From: an uncultured Anaerolineae bacterium
Lineage (GTDB): Bacteria > Chloroflexota > Anaerolineae > Anaerolineales > Villigracilaceae
Reading direction: 5' to 3'
DNA: 64,000 nucleotides
Assembly (NCBI GenBank): GCA_903875215.1
Contig: CAIQVH010000008.1
Coordinates: 18,543-82,542 of the forward strand
Position 1 is the first letter of the stretch, and the number at the start of each line of letters is the position of its first letter. The translations under genes were made by a program, and so were the position numbers. The notes beneath the pieces are model-generated. The model searched no databases and was not told the origin of the DNA. It was given only the letters and a program-made list of their open reading frames with translations. Shown piece by piece: positions 15,340-23,876 of the stretch.

Positions 15340-16116
15340 CTATTGTCCTGTCAGCATTGTAATGACTCCGGGCAGATAGAGCAGGCAGAAAGCGCTAAAG
15401 ATCAGGTAAGGGCCGTAGGCGGTGAAAACGGTCATGCTCTGGTAGCGGCGCGTCAGAACCAGGAAGATGATTAACAGGAAGCTGACCACACCGCCCGCCA
15501 GGATGCCAAAGAGCAGGCCGACCAGGATGCGCGGCCAGCCGAGCATCAGCCCGAGCACGATCGCCAGGTAGACATCTCCCAGCCCGAGGGCTTCCTCGCC
15601 GTCATCCCGCCCGAGTTTTTTGGCGCGGTAGCGGGCGAACAGTAGCCCGAACAGGTAAAACGCGCCCATCAGCAGCAGCCCTCCCAGCCCGCCGAGCAGG
15701 GTGCTGGTCAGTCCATGCAGGTGGGTTCCGAGGCCCAGGCCAAGGGCGGCGCCGGCCAGGATGACGACCATCATGATGTAACGGTGTTCGAGGTCGATGA
15801 TGCCCACAGTGGCAAAGTAGATCAGCCCGAGCAGACCCAGCCAGTAGCCCATTTTGACGGGCGGGTAAAGCCAGAGCCAGACCGAGAGAGCAGCGCCTGC
15901 GGCCAGCGTCAGGTAGGTGCGCCAGCTGCGGGGTTTGCCGCAGGCTCGACAGCGGCGCAGGGCCAGGTAGTCGGGCCAGGCCTGGGGAGTTTGGCAGTGG
16001 TGGCAGGCGGGCTGCCCGGTTGTGGGTTCGGCGGGCAGGGTGTCGCAAAAATAGTTGACCAGCCCGGCGGCGAGAATTCCGATTAATCCGGAGAGAATTA
16101 TTTCCATGGCTTGCAT
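15340..16116 (-). CDS. Prepilin peptidase (A24 family)
   Basis: A 258-residue integral membrane aspartic protease that cleaves and often methylates prepilins at the inner face of the membrane. Seen: an N-terminal methylase-like zinc region with CHHC and CRAC, the first catalytic Asp in GIIDLEHRY, the second in the GxGD-type motif GLGDVYLA, and about seven hydrophobic segments. Between the two aspartates lies a loop with ARYRAKKLGRDDGEEA. Known: both Asp residues are required. It directly precedes the TadE/TadG genes, which are probable substrates. Its start faces murA, and the regions between the divergent starts overlap with the 5' flank of murA, so the promoter is likely in the 16117-16219 interval. 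An alternative start at 16107 is possible. Confidence 0.93.
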   Translation of the reverse strand: MQAMEIILSGLIGILAAGLVNYFCDTLPAEPTTGQPACHHCQTPQAWPDYLALRRCRACGKPRSWRTYLTLAAGAALSVWLWLYPPVKMGYWLGLLGLIYFATVGIIDLEHRYIMMVVILAGAALGLGLGTHLHGLTSTLLGGLGGLLLMGAFYLFGLLFARYRAKKLGRDDGEEALGLGDVYLAIVLGLMLGWPRILVGLLFGILAGGVVSFLLIIFLVLTRRYQSMTVFTAYGPYLIFSAFCLLYLPGVITMLTGQ

Positions 16117-16219
16117 TATACCAAGGCTGTGTCTGTGGGCGGCAGCTCTCGAATTTCTTGGCGAAAGTCTCCAATGGGCTTACAATCCCAACATCTTGAA
16201 AAAAACGGTGAATACAGCC

Positions 16220-17506
16220 ATGGAAAAATTTATCATTGAAGGCGGGGTGCCTCTTTCTGGAGAGATCACCCCCTCGGGCAACAAAAATGCCGCTCTGCCG
16301 CTGCTGGCCGCCTGCCTGCTGACGGAAGAGCCGGTCACCCTGCATAATGTGCCGCAGATCCGTGATGTGCTGGACATGCGCCGCATGCTCGAAAGCCTGG
16401 GTGTGGAAGTGGCCGACCTGGGCAACCGCACCTGGCGTCTCACGGCCAGAAATGTGCGCGGCGCTGATCTCGACCCGGATCTTTCGCGCCGCATCCGCGC
16501 CTCGATTTTGCTGGCCGGCCCCATGACGGCCCGCGCCGGGGGCATTAAACTGCCTCCGCCCGGCGGTGACGTGATTGGCCGCCGGCGGGTGGATACGCAC
16601 ATCTGGGCGCTGCGCCACATGGGCGCCGAGGTCAGCTATGACCGCTCGTTCGAGTTCACGGCCGTCCATGGCCTGAAAGGCGCCGATATTCTGCTCGATG
16701 AAGCCTCGGTGACCGGCACCGAAAATGCGGTCATGGCGGCCAGCCTGGCCAGGGGCACGGTCATTCTGCGCAATGCCGCCTCCGAACCGCACGTGCAGGA
16801 GCTCTGTCATCTGCTTAACACGCTGGGCGCAAAAATAGATGGCATCGGCTCGAACACCCTGCATATCGAAGGCGTGGAGCGCCTACATGGCGGCGAATTT
16901 ACCATCGGCGCCGATTATCTCGAAGTGGTCAGCTTCATCGGCGCGGCGGTGATGACGCGCGGCAGTGTCCGCATCCGCAACGCCGGGGCGCATTATCTCG
17001 GCATGGTGCGCATCGTCTTTAACCGCCTGGGGGTCGATTGGCAGACCGAAGGGGAGGATATCTTCGTCCCGGCAGACCAGCGCCTGGAGGTGGAACCCGA
17101 TCTCGGCAACGCCATCCCTGAGATCAAGACCAATATCTGGCCGGCTTTTCCCACCGATTTGATGAGCATCGCCATCGCTGTGGCGACTCAATCGCGCGGC
17201 AGTGTGCTTTTCCACGATTGGATGTATCCCAGCCGCATGTTCTTTACCGATAAGCTCGTCAGCATGGGCGCGCAGATTGTGCTCTGCGACCCGCATCGCT
17301 GCATTGTCACAGGCCCGGCGCGCCTGTTTGGCGAAAAGGTGGAAAGTCCCGATATCCGCGCCGGGATGACGCTCGTCCTGGCCGCGCTGGCCGCCCAGGG
17401 CACTTCCACCATTCGCAATATCAACCAGGTCGATCGCGGTTACGAAAACGTGGATGGCAAACTGCGCTCGATCGGCGCCCGCATTGAACGCCAAAAGGAA
17501 CAATAA
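16220..17506 (+). CDS. murA: UDP-N-acetylglucosamine 1-carboxyvinyltransferase with Asp in place of the active-site Cys
   Basis: A 428-residue enzyme transferring enolpyruvate from PEP to UDP-GlcNAc, the first committed step of peptidoglycan synthesis. Seen: the EPSP-synthase fold start (MEKFIIEGGVPLSGEITPSGNKNAALP), the invariant Lys/Asn of SGNKNAA, and NINQVDRGYENVDGKLRSIGA at the end. In the catalytic loop the usual GGCAIG reads GGDVIG, so the Cys115 equivalent is Asp117. Known: Cys-to-Asp at this position (Mycobacterium, Chlamydia, Borrelia) keeps activity but prevents fosfomycin adduct formation. The start at 16220 was chosen for homology; a longer frame from 16055 would run through the divergent promoter. 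It is followed 5 bp later by the M24 peptidase gene. Confidence 0.93.
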   Translation: MEKFIIEGGVPLSGEITPSGNKNAALPLLAACLLTEEPVTLHNVPQIRDVLDMRRMLESLGVEVADLGNRTWRLTARNVRGADLDPDLSRRIRASILLAGPMTARAGGIKLPPPGGDVIGRRRVDTHIWALRHMGAEVSYDRSFEFTAVHGLKGADILLDEASVTGTENAVMAASLARGTVILRNAASEPHVQELCHLLNTLGAKIDGIGSNTLHIEGVERLHGGEFTIGADYLEVVSFIGAAVMTRGSVRIRNAGAHYLGMVRIVFNRLGVDWQTEGEDIFVPADQRLEVEPDLGNAIPEIKTNIWPAFPTDLMSIAIAVATQSRGSVLFHDWMYPSRMFFTDKLVSMGAQIVLCDPHRCIVTGPARLFGEKVESPDIRAGMTLVLAALAAQGTSTIRNINQVDRGYENVDGKLRSIGARIERQKEQ

Positions 17507-17511
17507 TCCCG

Positions 17512-18759
17512 ATGAAATCAGACCTCGACGCCCTGATGCAATCCAAAAACCTCGACGCGCTGCTCATCTACGGCTCGGCAGAAAACAACCCACCCATGAC
17601 CTACCTGGTTGGCGGCGGGCACGTCAGCGGCGCGACCTTGCTCAAAAAGCGCGGTGAAAATGCCATCCTGTTTGTAAATGCCATGGAGCGCGAAGAAGCC
17701 GCCAAAAGCGGGCTGGAAATCCATCTCTATGACGAATATCCCTGGCAGGAACTGCTCAAAGAAGCCGGCGGCGATAGCGCCTTGATGTCGGCCCTGCGCC
17801 TGAAGCGCATTTTCGCTGAGCGGGACATGCGCGGGCGCATTGGCGTGTACGGTCATACCGATTTCAGCGCCCTGTTTGCCACGCTCACACACCTCCAGCG
17901 CCTGCTGCCTGAAGTCGAGCTGGTGGGCGAAACCCGCGAAAATTCGCTCTTCATGCTTGCCATGGAAACCAAGGATGAAGCCGAAGTCGCCCGCATCCGT
18001 GCCATAGGCAGCATCACCACCGCAGTCGTCGGCCTGACGCGCGCCTTCCTGACAGACTGTGACGTTCGCGCGGACGAAGTCCTGCTCAAGCCGGATGGTT
18101 CGCCGCTCACGATTGGCGATGTCAAAGCGCAGATCAACCTGTGGCTAGCGGAACGGGGCGCGGAGCCGCGCGAGGGCTTTATCTTTGCCATCGGGCGCGA
18201 TGCTGGCGTGCCGCATTCTGTTGGCAATCCAGAAGATTATCTGCGCCTCGGCCAGACCATTGTCTTCGACATCTACCCCGCCGAACGGGGCGGCGGCTAC
18301 TTTTACGATTTCACCCGCACCTGGAGCCTGGGCTACGCCACCCCCGCCGCCGAAAACCTTTACCAGCAGGTGCGTCGTGTCTACGACCGGGTTGTGGATA
18401 ACCTCGATCTGAACGCCAAATTCAAGGATTACCAGGCCCTGGCCTGTGATTTATTTGAGCAGGATGGCCACCCCACTCCGCACACCACCCCGGCCCCGCT
18501 CGAAGGCTACGTCCATTCGCTCGGGCACGGCGTCGGTCTGAACATCCACGAGCGCCCCTGGAGCGGCCTGACCGCCCCCGATGACAACCAGCTCAAACCC
18601 GGCGTGGTCATCACCATTGAACCCGGCCTGTATTATCCCGAACAGGGCATGGGCTTTCGCATTGAAGATACCTACTGGGTGCGCCCCGATGGCAAGATCG
18701 AACTCCTGGCCGAATATCCGTATGATTTTGTGCTGCCAATGAAAAAGTGGAGTCGATGA
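17512..18759 (+). CDS. M24-family metallopeptidase (Xaa-Pro aminopeptidase-like)
   Basis: A 415-residue creatinase/prolidase-fold peptidase that likely cleaves X-Pro bonds or small peptides in the cytoplasm. Seen: an N-terminal creatinase-like domain (about 1-155) and a C-terminal pita-bread domain with the five metal ligands. These are the Asp of VFDIYPAE, the Asp of FYDFTRTW, the His of [13 protein letters not shown], the Glu of TIEPGLYY and the Glu of RIEDTYW. The His and Glu motifs are complete, so it should be active. It sits between murA and tsaD with 5-bp spacing and a 4-bp ATGA overlap, implying one transcript. The name Xaa-Pro dipeptidase would fit equally well; sequence alone does not separate them. 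Confidence 0.87.
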   Translation: MKSDLDALMQSKNLDALLIYGSAENNPPMTYLVGGGHVSGATLLKKRGENAILFVNAMEREEAAKSGLEIHLYDEYPWQELLKEAGGDSALMSALRLKRIFAERDMRGRIGVYGHTDFSALFATLTHLQRLLPEVELVGETRENSLFMLAMETKDEAEVARIRAIGSITTAVVGLTRAFLTDCDVRADEVLLKPDGSPLTIGDVKAQINLWLAERGAEPREGFIFAIGRDAGVPHSVGNPEDYLRLGQTIVFDIYPAERGGGYFYDFTRTWSLGYATPAAENLYQQVRRVYDRVVDNLDLNAKFKDYQALACDLFEQDGHPTPHTTPAPLEGYVHSLGHGVGLNIHERPWSGLTAPDDNQLKPGVVITIEPGLYYPEQGMGFRIEDTYWVRPDGKIELLAEYPYDFVLPMKKWSR

Positions 18760-19772
18760 CCCGCATCCTTGCCATTGAAACCTCCTGTGACGAAACCGCC
18801 TGCGCCGTGCTCGAAGACGGGCGCGCCTTGCTCGCTTCCGTCATCGCCTCGCAGATGGATATCCATGCCCGCTATGGCGGCGTCTTCCCCGAAGTCGCCT
18901 CGCGCCAGCATGTGCTCAGCATCACCCCGGTCATCGAACAAACCCTGGCCCGCGCCGGGCTGACCCTGGCGGAGGTGGACGCCATCGCCGCCACACGCGG
19001 CCCCGGCCTGGCCGGCTCACTCGTCGTCGGCTTGAATGCCGCCAAAGGGCTGGCGCTCGGCAGCGGCAAACCGTTGATCGGCGTGAACCACCTGGAGGGG
19101 CATATCTACTCCGCCTGGCTGCACGAAGCCAACCAGCAAAACCCGCCGCCCGCGCCGCAATTCCCACTCCTGGCATTGCTCGTTTCTGGCGGGCATACCG
19201 AACTCAACCTGATGCGCAACCACCTCGACTACCAGCGCCTCGGCGCCACCCGCGACGACGCCGCCGGCGAAGCCTTCGACAAGGTTGCCCGCCTGCTCGG
19301 CCTGCCGTACCCCGGCGGCCCCGCCATCGAAATAGCTGCCCGGCAGGGCAACGCCCAGGCCTTCAACTTTCCTCGCGCCTGGCTGGATGACAGCCTGAAC
19401 TTCTCCTTCAGCGGCCTCAAAACCGCCGTCCTGCGCGAAGTGCGCCGCCTCGAAGCCGAAAAACAACCCCTACCCATCGCCGACCTGGCCGCCAGCTTTC
19501 AGGCCGCCGTCATCGACGTACTCTTCACCAAGACCCTCCAGGCCGCCCGCCAGCACCAGGTCAAAGAAATCGTTATCGGCGGTGGTGTATCCGCCAACCA
19601 GGCCTTGCGCGCCGCCTTTCTCGGACAGAACGAATTCAAACTTCACATCCCCCCGCTCAAATACTGCACCGACAACGCCGCCATGATCGCCGCCGCGGGC
19701 TATTATCGCTACAGCCTCGGTCACCTGGCCCCGCTCGCCATCGACGTTCTGCCCACCTGGCCGCTCTCCTGA
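18756..19772 (+). CDS. tsaD: tRNA N6-adenosine threonylcarbamoyltransferase
   Basis: A 338-residue enzyme that installs the threonylcarbamoyl group of t6A37 in ANN-decoding tRNAs, acting with TsaB and TsaE. Seen: the ASKHA-fold N-terminus ILAIETSCDETACAVLEDG, the metal-binding NHLEGHIYSAW motif, the glycine-rich LVSGGHTELNLM and GGGVSANQALR, and the conserved C-terminal CTDNAAMIAAAGYYR. Length is standard. The ATG at 18756 overlaps the stop of the M24 gene (ATGA); a GTG nine bases upstream is also in frame. It is the last gene of the murA transcript. The stop codon is embedded in the first of two copies of a structured element. Confidence 0.96.
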   Translation: MTRILAIETSCDETACAVLEDGRALLASVIASQMDIHARYGGVFPEVASRQHVLSITPVIEQTLARAGLTLAEVDAIAATRGPGLAGSLVVGLNAAKGLALGSGKPLIGVNHLEGHIYSAWLHEANQQNPPPAPQFPLLALLVSGGHTELNLMRNHLDYQRLGATRDDAAGEAFDKVARLLGLPYPGGPAIEIAARQGNAQAFNFPRAWLDDSLNFSFSGLKTAVLREVRRLEAEKQPLPIADLAASFQAAVIDVLFTKTLQAARQHQVKEIVIGGGVSANQALRAAFLGQNEFKLHIPPLKYCTDNAAMIAAAGYYRYSLGHLAPLAIDVLPTWPLS

Positions 19773-19833
19773 TTAAATACCCAAGCCCCGCTTGGACCGG
19801 CCCAGGTCCGTGCGGGGCTTGTGAGGAGAATGT
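19771..19833 (+). other. Structured element, copy 1
   Basis: Begins at GATTAAATACCCAAGCC, partly inside the tsaD stop. Its outer stem is AAGCCCCGC (19783-19791) with 19812-19820, and its inner stem is GGACC (19794-19798) with GGTCC (19805-19809) closing on GGCCCA. It ends with GAGGAGAATGT. It lacks the U-tract of an intrinsic terminator. It is related to the copy at 19909-19970. Confidence 0.6.
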
Positions 19834-19908
19834 GCCTGTATTTTCACACAACAAGATGAATAGACGATTAAGCCCCCTGAATCCCAGTTAAGACTTTAAA
19901 AAAATGGC

Positions 19909-19970
19909 GATTAAAAACCCAAGCCGCCTGCGGACGGCCCAGGTCCCGGCGGCTTGTACATGGAGAATGT
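19909..19970 (+). other. Structured element, copy 2
   Basis: Begins GATTAAAAACCCAAGCC. Its outer stem is AAGCCGCC (19921-19928) with 19948-19955, its inner stem is GGAC/GTCC around GGCCCAG, and it ends TGGAGAATGT. Both flanks and the apical region match copy 1, while the outer stem differs by changes on both sides that keep pairing. Function unknown. It lies between the convergent tsaD and prmC. Confidence 0.6.
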
Positions 19971-20014
19971 AATCTCTATTCTATGCATGGGGATAAGCAC
20001 AGGCTGAAAAAAAG

Positions 20015-20827
20015 TTAAGCGTCTGGTGAGAAAATGACAGCCAGGCGGTCATGCCCGGCCAGATCTTTCTTTATTTCGATGACCGCCGTTGGAAACTGCT
20101 CCCGCGCCAGGGACTGCAGCGCCGGCCCCTGCCGGGTCTCGATTTCGAGCAGGATCAACCCCACCGCCAGCTTTCTCGCCGTTATATCGGCCAGCAGCCG
20201 CCGGATGAGTTCCAGCCCGTCCGGGCCGCCATCCAGCGCCAGGGTTGGCTCGCGCCCGAAGATGGGCAGTTCGCGCAGCGTCGCGCTGGGAATGTAGGGC
20301 AGGTTGGCGGTCAGGATATCCCAGGAGCCGTGCGCCAGCGTTTCGGGCAGCAAATCTGCTTCGAGGAAGGAGATGCGTGTGTCGAGGCCATATTTTTCCG
20401 CGTTACGCCGGGCAATCGCCAGGGCAGCGGGGGAAATGTCGGTGGCCAGCAATTCTGCGCCGGGAACCAGGGTGGCCAGGGTCACAGGGAGAATGCCCGA
20501 GCCGGTGCCCACATCCAGGAAGCGGTAGGACGGCTGAGGCCGGGAGCGCAGCCAGGCCAGGGCGGTATCCACCAGCAGTTCCGTCTCCGGGCGGGGAATC
20601 AGCACCTCGGGCGAGATTAAAAAATCCAGGCCATAAAATTCCCAATGACCCAGAATATACGGCAGGGGTACGCCGGCGTTTAACTGGCTGGCGGCGGCGG
20701 CGAGGGCAGTCTCCTGCTCCGGGGTGAGCTGCGCTTCGGGATGGCTGAGCAGCCAGGTGCGGCTGCGACCACTGATATGTGCCAGGAGCACCTGCCATTC
20801 CAGCGTGCGCGGGTACTGGTTAATCAC
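20015..20827 (-). CDS. prmC: Peptide chain release factor N(5)-glutamine methyltransferase
   Basis: A Rossmann-fold SAM-dependent methyltransferase (270 residues) that methylates the Gln of the GGQ motif in release factors. Seen: the N-terminal helical domain, the YGLDFLISPEVLIPRPETELLVD segment, the SAM motif FLDVGTGSGIL, and the substrate motif NLPY (ILTANLPYIP), a variant of the usual NPPY that also occurs in other lineages. The GTG at 20827 was chosen because GGAG lies six bases upstream and it overlaps the stop of the permease gene; a TTG at 20839 is an alternative. Its natural partner prfA lies at 23877-24950 on the same strand, but two transporter genes intervene. Confidence 0.92.
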   Translation of the reverse strand: MINQYPRTLEWQVLLAHISGRSRTWLLSHPEAQLTPEQETALAAAASQLNAGVPLPYILGHWEFYGLDFLISPEVLIPRPETELLVDTALAWLRSRPQPSYRFLDVGTGSGILPVTLATLVPGAELLATDISPAALAIARRNAEKYGLDTRISFLEADLLPETLAHGSWDILTANLPYIPSATLRELPIFGREPTLALDGGPDGLELIRRLLADITARKLAVGLILLEIETRQGPALQSLAREQFPTAVIEIKKDLAGHDRLAVIFSPDA

Positions 20828-21668
20828 CGCCGGCTCCAAACAGGAGTTTGTCGAACAGGGTGCGCTGGAAGATCAGGAAAATCACCACCACCGGGGCCGA
20901 CATGATCAGTGCCAGTGAGCCGAGCTGGCTCCAGGGTTGTGCGTAGCCGCTCTGGACGATGGCGTAAATGGCCATGGCCAGGGTGACGGTGTCGGCGCGT
21001 TCGACGAACAGCCAGCCGATGGCGAATTCGGAATAGGCCATCAGGAAGGCGATCAGGGCGGCGACGGCGATGGAGGGCAGGGCCAGCGGCAGGGTGATGT
21101 GGGTGAAGGTGGTCAGGTCGCTGGCGCCGTCGAGGTGGGCGGCTTCTTCCACTTCGAGCGGGATGGATTGGAAGGCGGCGCGCATGTTCCAGATGCAGAA
21201 GGGCATGGCGAATGTGGCATAGACCAGGATCAACGCCAGCAGGGTGGTGCGGATGCCCAGCGCGCTGAGGACGATGTACAACGGCGTGGCGAAGGCCACG
21301 GCGGGCAGCACGGCAGTCAGTAGCAGGATGAACAATCCGGGTTGGCGGCCGGGGAAGCGGAAGCGCGCGAAAGCATATGCCAGGCTGGCGCCGAGCAGCA
21401 TGGCCATCAGGGCGGTGCTGAAGGAGACGAGCAGGCTGTTTTTGAGCAGGACGGTGAATTCAACGGATTGGTAGGGCCGGTCGAGGACTTGCAGGAGGGG
21501 TTGCAGTGAGAATTCCTTGGGGAAGGCGCGGAATTCTGTTGGGCGGCTGAGCAATGCGCCGTCGAAAGCCAGGCGCAGGGTGCTCCAGATGGGGATCAGG
21601 ACGAACAGGCCGATCAGGGCCAGCAGAATCTGGGTCAGGAACTGTTGAAGCAGGGTAGGTTTACGCAT
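20820..21668 (-). CDS. ABC sugar transporter permease (MalG type)
   Basis: A 282-residue inner-membrane permease of the carbohydrate uptake (CUT1) family. Seen: an N-terminal membrane segment (QFLTQILLALIGLFVLIPIWSTLRLAF), about six transmembrane helices in total, and the cytoplasmic EAA loop EVEEAAHLDGASDLTTFTHITLPLALPSIA, which contacts the ATPase. The C-terminus FQRTLFDKLLFGAGGD has the short, charged tail usual for MalG. It overlaps the fused upstream gene by 8 bp and prmC by about 8 bp, so it is transcribed with both. No ATPase or binding protein gene is adjacent; these would have to be encoded elsewhere (solute-binding proteins occur at 34653 and 37520, but a link is not shown). Confidence 0.88.
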   Translation of the reverse strand: MRKPTLLQQFLTQILLALIGLFVLIPIWSTLRLAFDGALLSRPTEFRAFPKEFSLQPLLQVLDRPYQSVEFTVLLKNSLLVSFSTALMAMLLGASLAYAFARFRFPGRQPGLFILLLTAVLPAVAFATPLYIVLSALGIRTTLLALILVYATFAMPFCIWNMRAAFQSIPLEVEEAAHLDGASDLTTFTHITLPLALPSIAVAALIAFLMAYSEFAIGWLFVERADTVTLAMAIYAIVQSGYAQPWSQLGSLALIMSAPVVVIFLIFQRTLFDKLLFGAGGD

Positions 21669-23799
21669 AAGTGACCCCTGCGCCGGCTTTGCTCCAGCGG
21701 TTGAAGAGTGCCACGAAGACCATCAAGATGATCATGGTGAGGATGTTCAGCCCGGCGGAGATGGCAAACTGGCCGGCGGAGCGGCCAAATCCGCCGGAGG
21801 AGGGGTTGAACAGGTTGTACGAGAGGGTGGCCAGGGTGGTTAACGAGTAATTGCCAAACATGTGCGAGATCTGAAACAGGTAGAACTGGTTGAAGGCGAA
21901 GATGCCGCGGATGATGATGGCCGGGATCAGCAGGGGGAACAACAGGGGCCAGTAGATGTAACGAAAACTTTGCCAGTTGCTGGCGCCGTCCATTGCCGCA
22001 GCGTCCGACACTTCGGCGGGGATCAGCTTCAGGCCGGCGCTGGCGGCCAGCATCATGATGGGGAATCCGTACCACAGGCTGATGATCAGCAGGATCAGCA
22101 GGGTGGCGCCGGGGTTGCTCTCCCAGCCGAGCAGGAAGCTGAAAGGAATGCCAGGCCCGTATTTTTGCGCCGCCAGGGCCAGCCAGCCGGTGCCGCTGGA
22201 GAGGACGTTGAACCACATGATGGCGCCAATGGTCTCTGGGATGGCCCAGGGCAGAACGAAAAAGGCCTGCCAGCCGCGCCGCATCGCGACGCGCTGGTTC
22301 CAGAGCAGCAGGGAGGCGCCGATTCCCAGGGCGGCTTGCAACCCCACCGAGAGACCGGTCCAGAGCAGGTTGAAGCCGAGCAGGCCGGAGGTGGTTATGT
22401 AATCCAGGATGGGCATATAGGAGGCAGCGCCAATGTAGTGGACGAGGCGGTCATCTGCCGGGCTGGCGGCCTGCCCGCTTAATAACCCGGCGCTGACGGC
22501 GCGCCAGACGCCGCCGCGCATCCCGTCCAGGATGGAGCGCAGGTTGAAATCGGTCAGCGACATGGCGAACTGGTACAGAAGTGGGTAAAGCGTCAGGATG
22601 GCGAAGAAGAGCGCGCCGGGAATCAGCCAGGGCAGGGCCAGGCGCAGAGAGCTGCGTTCGGGGGGACGATTGAGTTTTTCGGCGCGGGCGGTTTTCCAAT
22701 CAGCCAATAGGCTGGCGCCAAAGGCCCATACCGCTTCTCCGGCGGCCAGGGAGAGCGGCGCGGTCAGGGTGACGACGTATTGCGGCCATTTGGTTGGCCA
22801 GGCGAGCAGGAAGGCGAGGCCGATGGCCAGCCAGAGCACATAGACTGGCTCGCGTTTCCACAGGCGCGGCAGGCCGAAGCAGGCAATGAGCGCAATCAGT
22901 GGATCCATGACGTAGGAAAAGACATCCGGATGCCATTGGCCGACTGAAAACAGGAAAATCCAGACGAGCGGCTGGTAAACGGGGAGGTCGGCCTGTTGGA
23001 CATCTACCGAGCTTGTGGCGTAGCCGGCGTGATAAAGGATTGAACTCTTCAGGCGTTCGAGCGGGGCGGGCCACAGGTACGGGTCTGCGGCGAAAAAGAC
23101 AACCAGTGCCAGGATTCCCCAGGGCAGGGCCAGGCGCAGGAAGCGCGCCAGGCTGGCGCGGTCTTTGGGGGTGGCGATCAGCCAGTCGAGCAGGATGGCG
23201 ATTCCGATCAGGGCGTAGAGATATTTGGAGGCGGCGGTCAGCCCGAGCAGGGCGCCGGAGGCGATCAGCCAACCGGGGCGGTCATCATGTTTGAAGCGGG
23301 TGTAGGTGAAAACGGCGGCCAGGCTGGTCAGCGCGGGCAGGCCTTCGAGCATGATCTGGCTGGTGTATTTGATGGTCAGGGCGTGAATGGCGAGGAAAAA
23401 TCCGCCAGCCGGGTTGAGAAGGGCCAGCAAGGCGGCAGTCAGCGTGCCGAGCACGACTCCAACCGCCCGGGCGGCGCGTTTTTGGGGATAGGGCAAGAAC
23501 TTGTCCGGTTCGGCGTTGGTGCTGCGGTCGGGGAGGAGGGCGAATTCGGGTACGGTCAGCAGGTTGAGGCCGTAGAGCATTTTGGCCAGTGGAGGATGTT
23601 CGGGGCGGTAGTTGTACTCTGTCAGCCCGCCAAAATCGCCGGAGCGAAAGACCGCTGCGTATTCCTGGGCGGCGCGCAGATAATCGTCCTCGTCATAATC
23701 CACGGGCAGGTGCAGGGCGGCGTATGAGCGCAGGTTCCAGGCCAGGGCGGCGACCAATAGGATTGCCAGCAGGCGGAAAAAAGGCAGGGTTTTGTTCAT
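21661..23799 (-). CDS. GT39-like glycosyltransferase fused to a MalF-type ABC permease
   Basis: A continuous 712-residue membrane protein with two recognisable halves. Residues 1 to about 380 look like a dolichyl-phosphate-mannose-type (PMT/GT39, ArnT-like) glycosyltransferase. They carry the acidic loop VDYDEDDYLRAAQEYA near residue 35, EHPPLAKMLYG near 70, and many hydrophobic helices. From about residue 385 the chain is a MalF-type permease: LPWLIPGALFFAILTLYPLLYQFAMSLTDF, six further helices and the EAA loop EVSDAAAMDGASNWQSF near 595. I know of no characterised fusion of this type. The frame is open across the junction. The ATG at 23799 is preferred; a TTG at 23814 is in frame. Inferred role: import of a sugar coupled to its transfer, or simply a fusion of co-regulated partners. 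Confidence 0.85.
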   Translation of the reverse strand: MNKTLPFFRLLAILLVAALAWNLRSYAALHLPVDYDEDDYLRAAQEYAAVFRSGDFGGLTEYNYRPEHPPLAKMLYGLNLLTVPEFALLPDRSTNAEPDKFLPYPQKRAARAVGVVLGTLTAALLALLNPAGGFFLAIHALTIKYTSQIMLEGLPALTSLAAVFTYTRFKHDDRPGWLIASGALLGLTAASKYLYALIGIAILLDWLIATPKDRASLARFLRLALPWGILALVVFFAADPYLWPAPLERLKSSILYHAGYATSSVDVQQADLPVYQPLVWIFLFSVGQWHPDVFSYVMDPLIALIACFGLPRLWKREPVYVLWLAIGLAFLLAWPTKWPQYVVTLTAPLSLAAGEAVWAFGASLLADWKTARAEKLNRPPERSSLRLALPWLIPGALFFAILTLYPLLYQFAMSLTDFNLRSILDGMRGGVWRAVSAGLLSGQAASPADDRLVHYIGAASYMPILDYITTSGLLGFNLLWTGLSVGLQAALGIGASLLLWNQRVAMRRGWQAFFVLPWAIPETIGAIMWFNVLSSGTGWLALAAQKYGPGIPFSFLLGWESNPGATLLILLIISLWYGFPIMMLAASAGLKLIPAEVSDAAAMDGASNWQSFRYIYWPLLFPLLIPAIIIRGIFAFNQFYLFQISHMFGNYSLTTLATLSYNLFNPSSGGFGRSAGQFAISAGLNILTMIILMVFVALFNRWSKAGAGVTYA

Positions 23800-23876
23800 G
23801 GCTGTGATTCCCAATCAAAAAATCCGCAATCCGCAAGGCTACGAATTACGGATTTTGTTTTCAGTAAGGCGGCGCT

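Noticed and set aside
15602..16864. A 420-codon minus-strand frame overlapping the prepilin peptidase and murA
   Set aside because: It lies antisense to murA and out of frame with the prepilin peptidase; its composition is that of a shadow frame in GC-rich DNA, with no recognisable domain.
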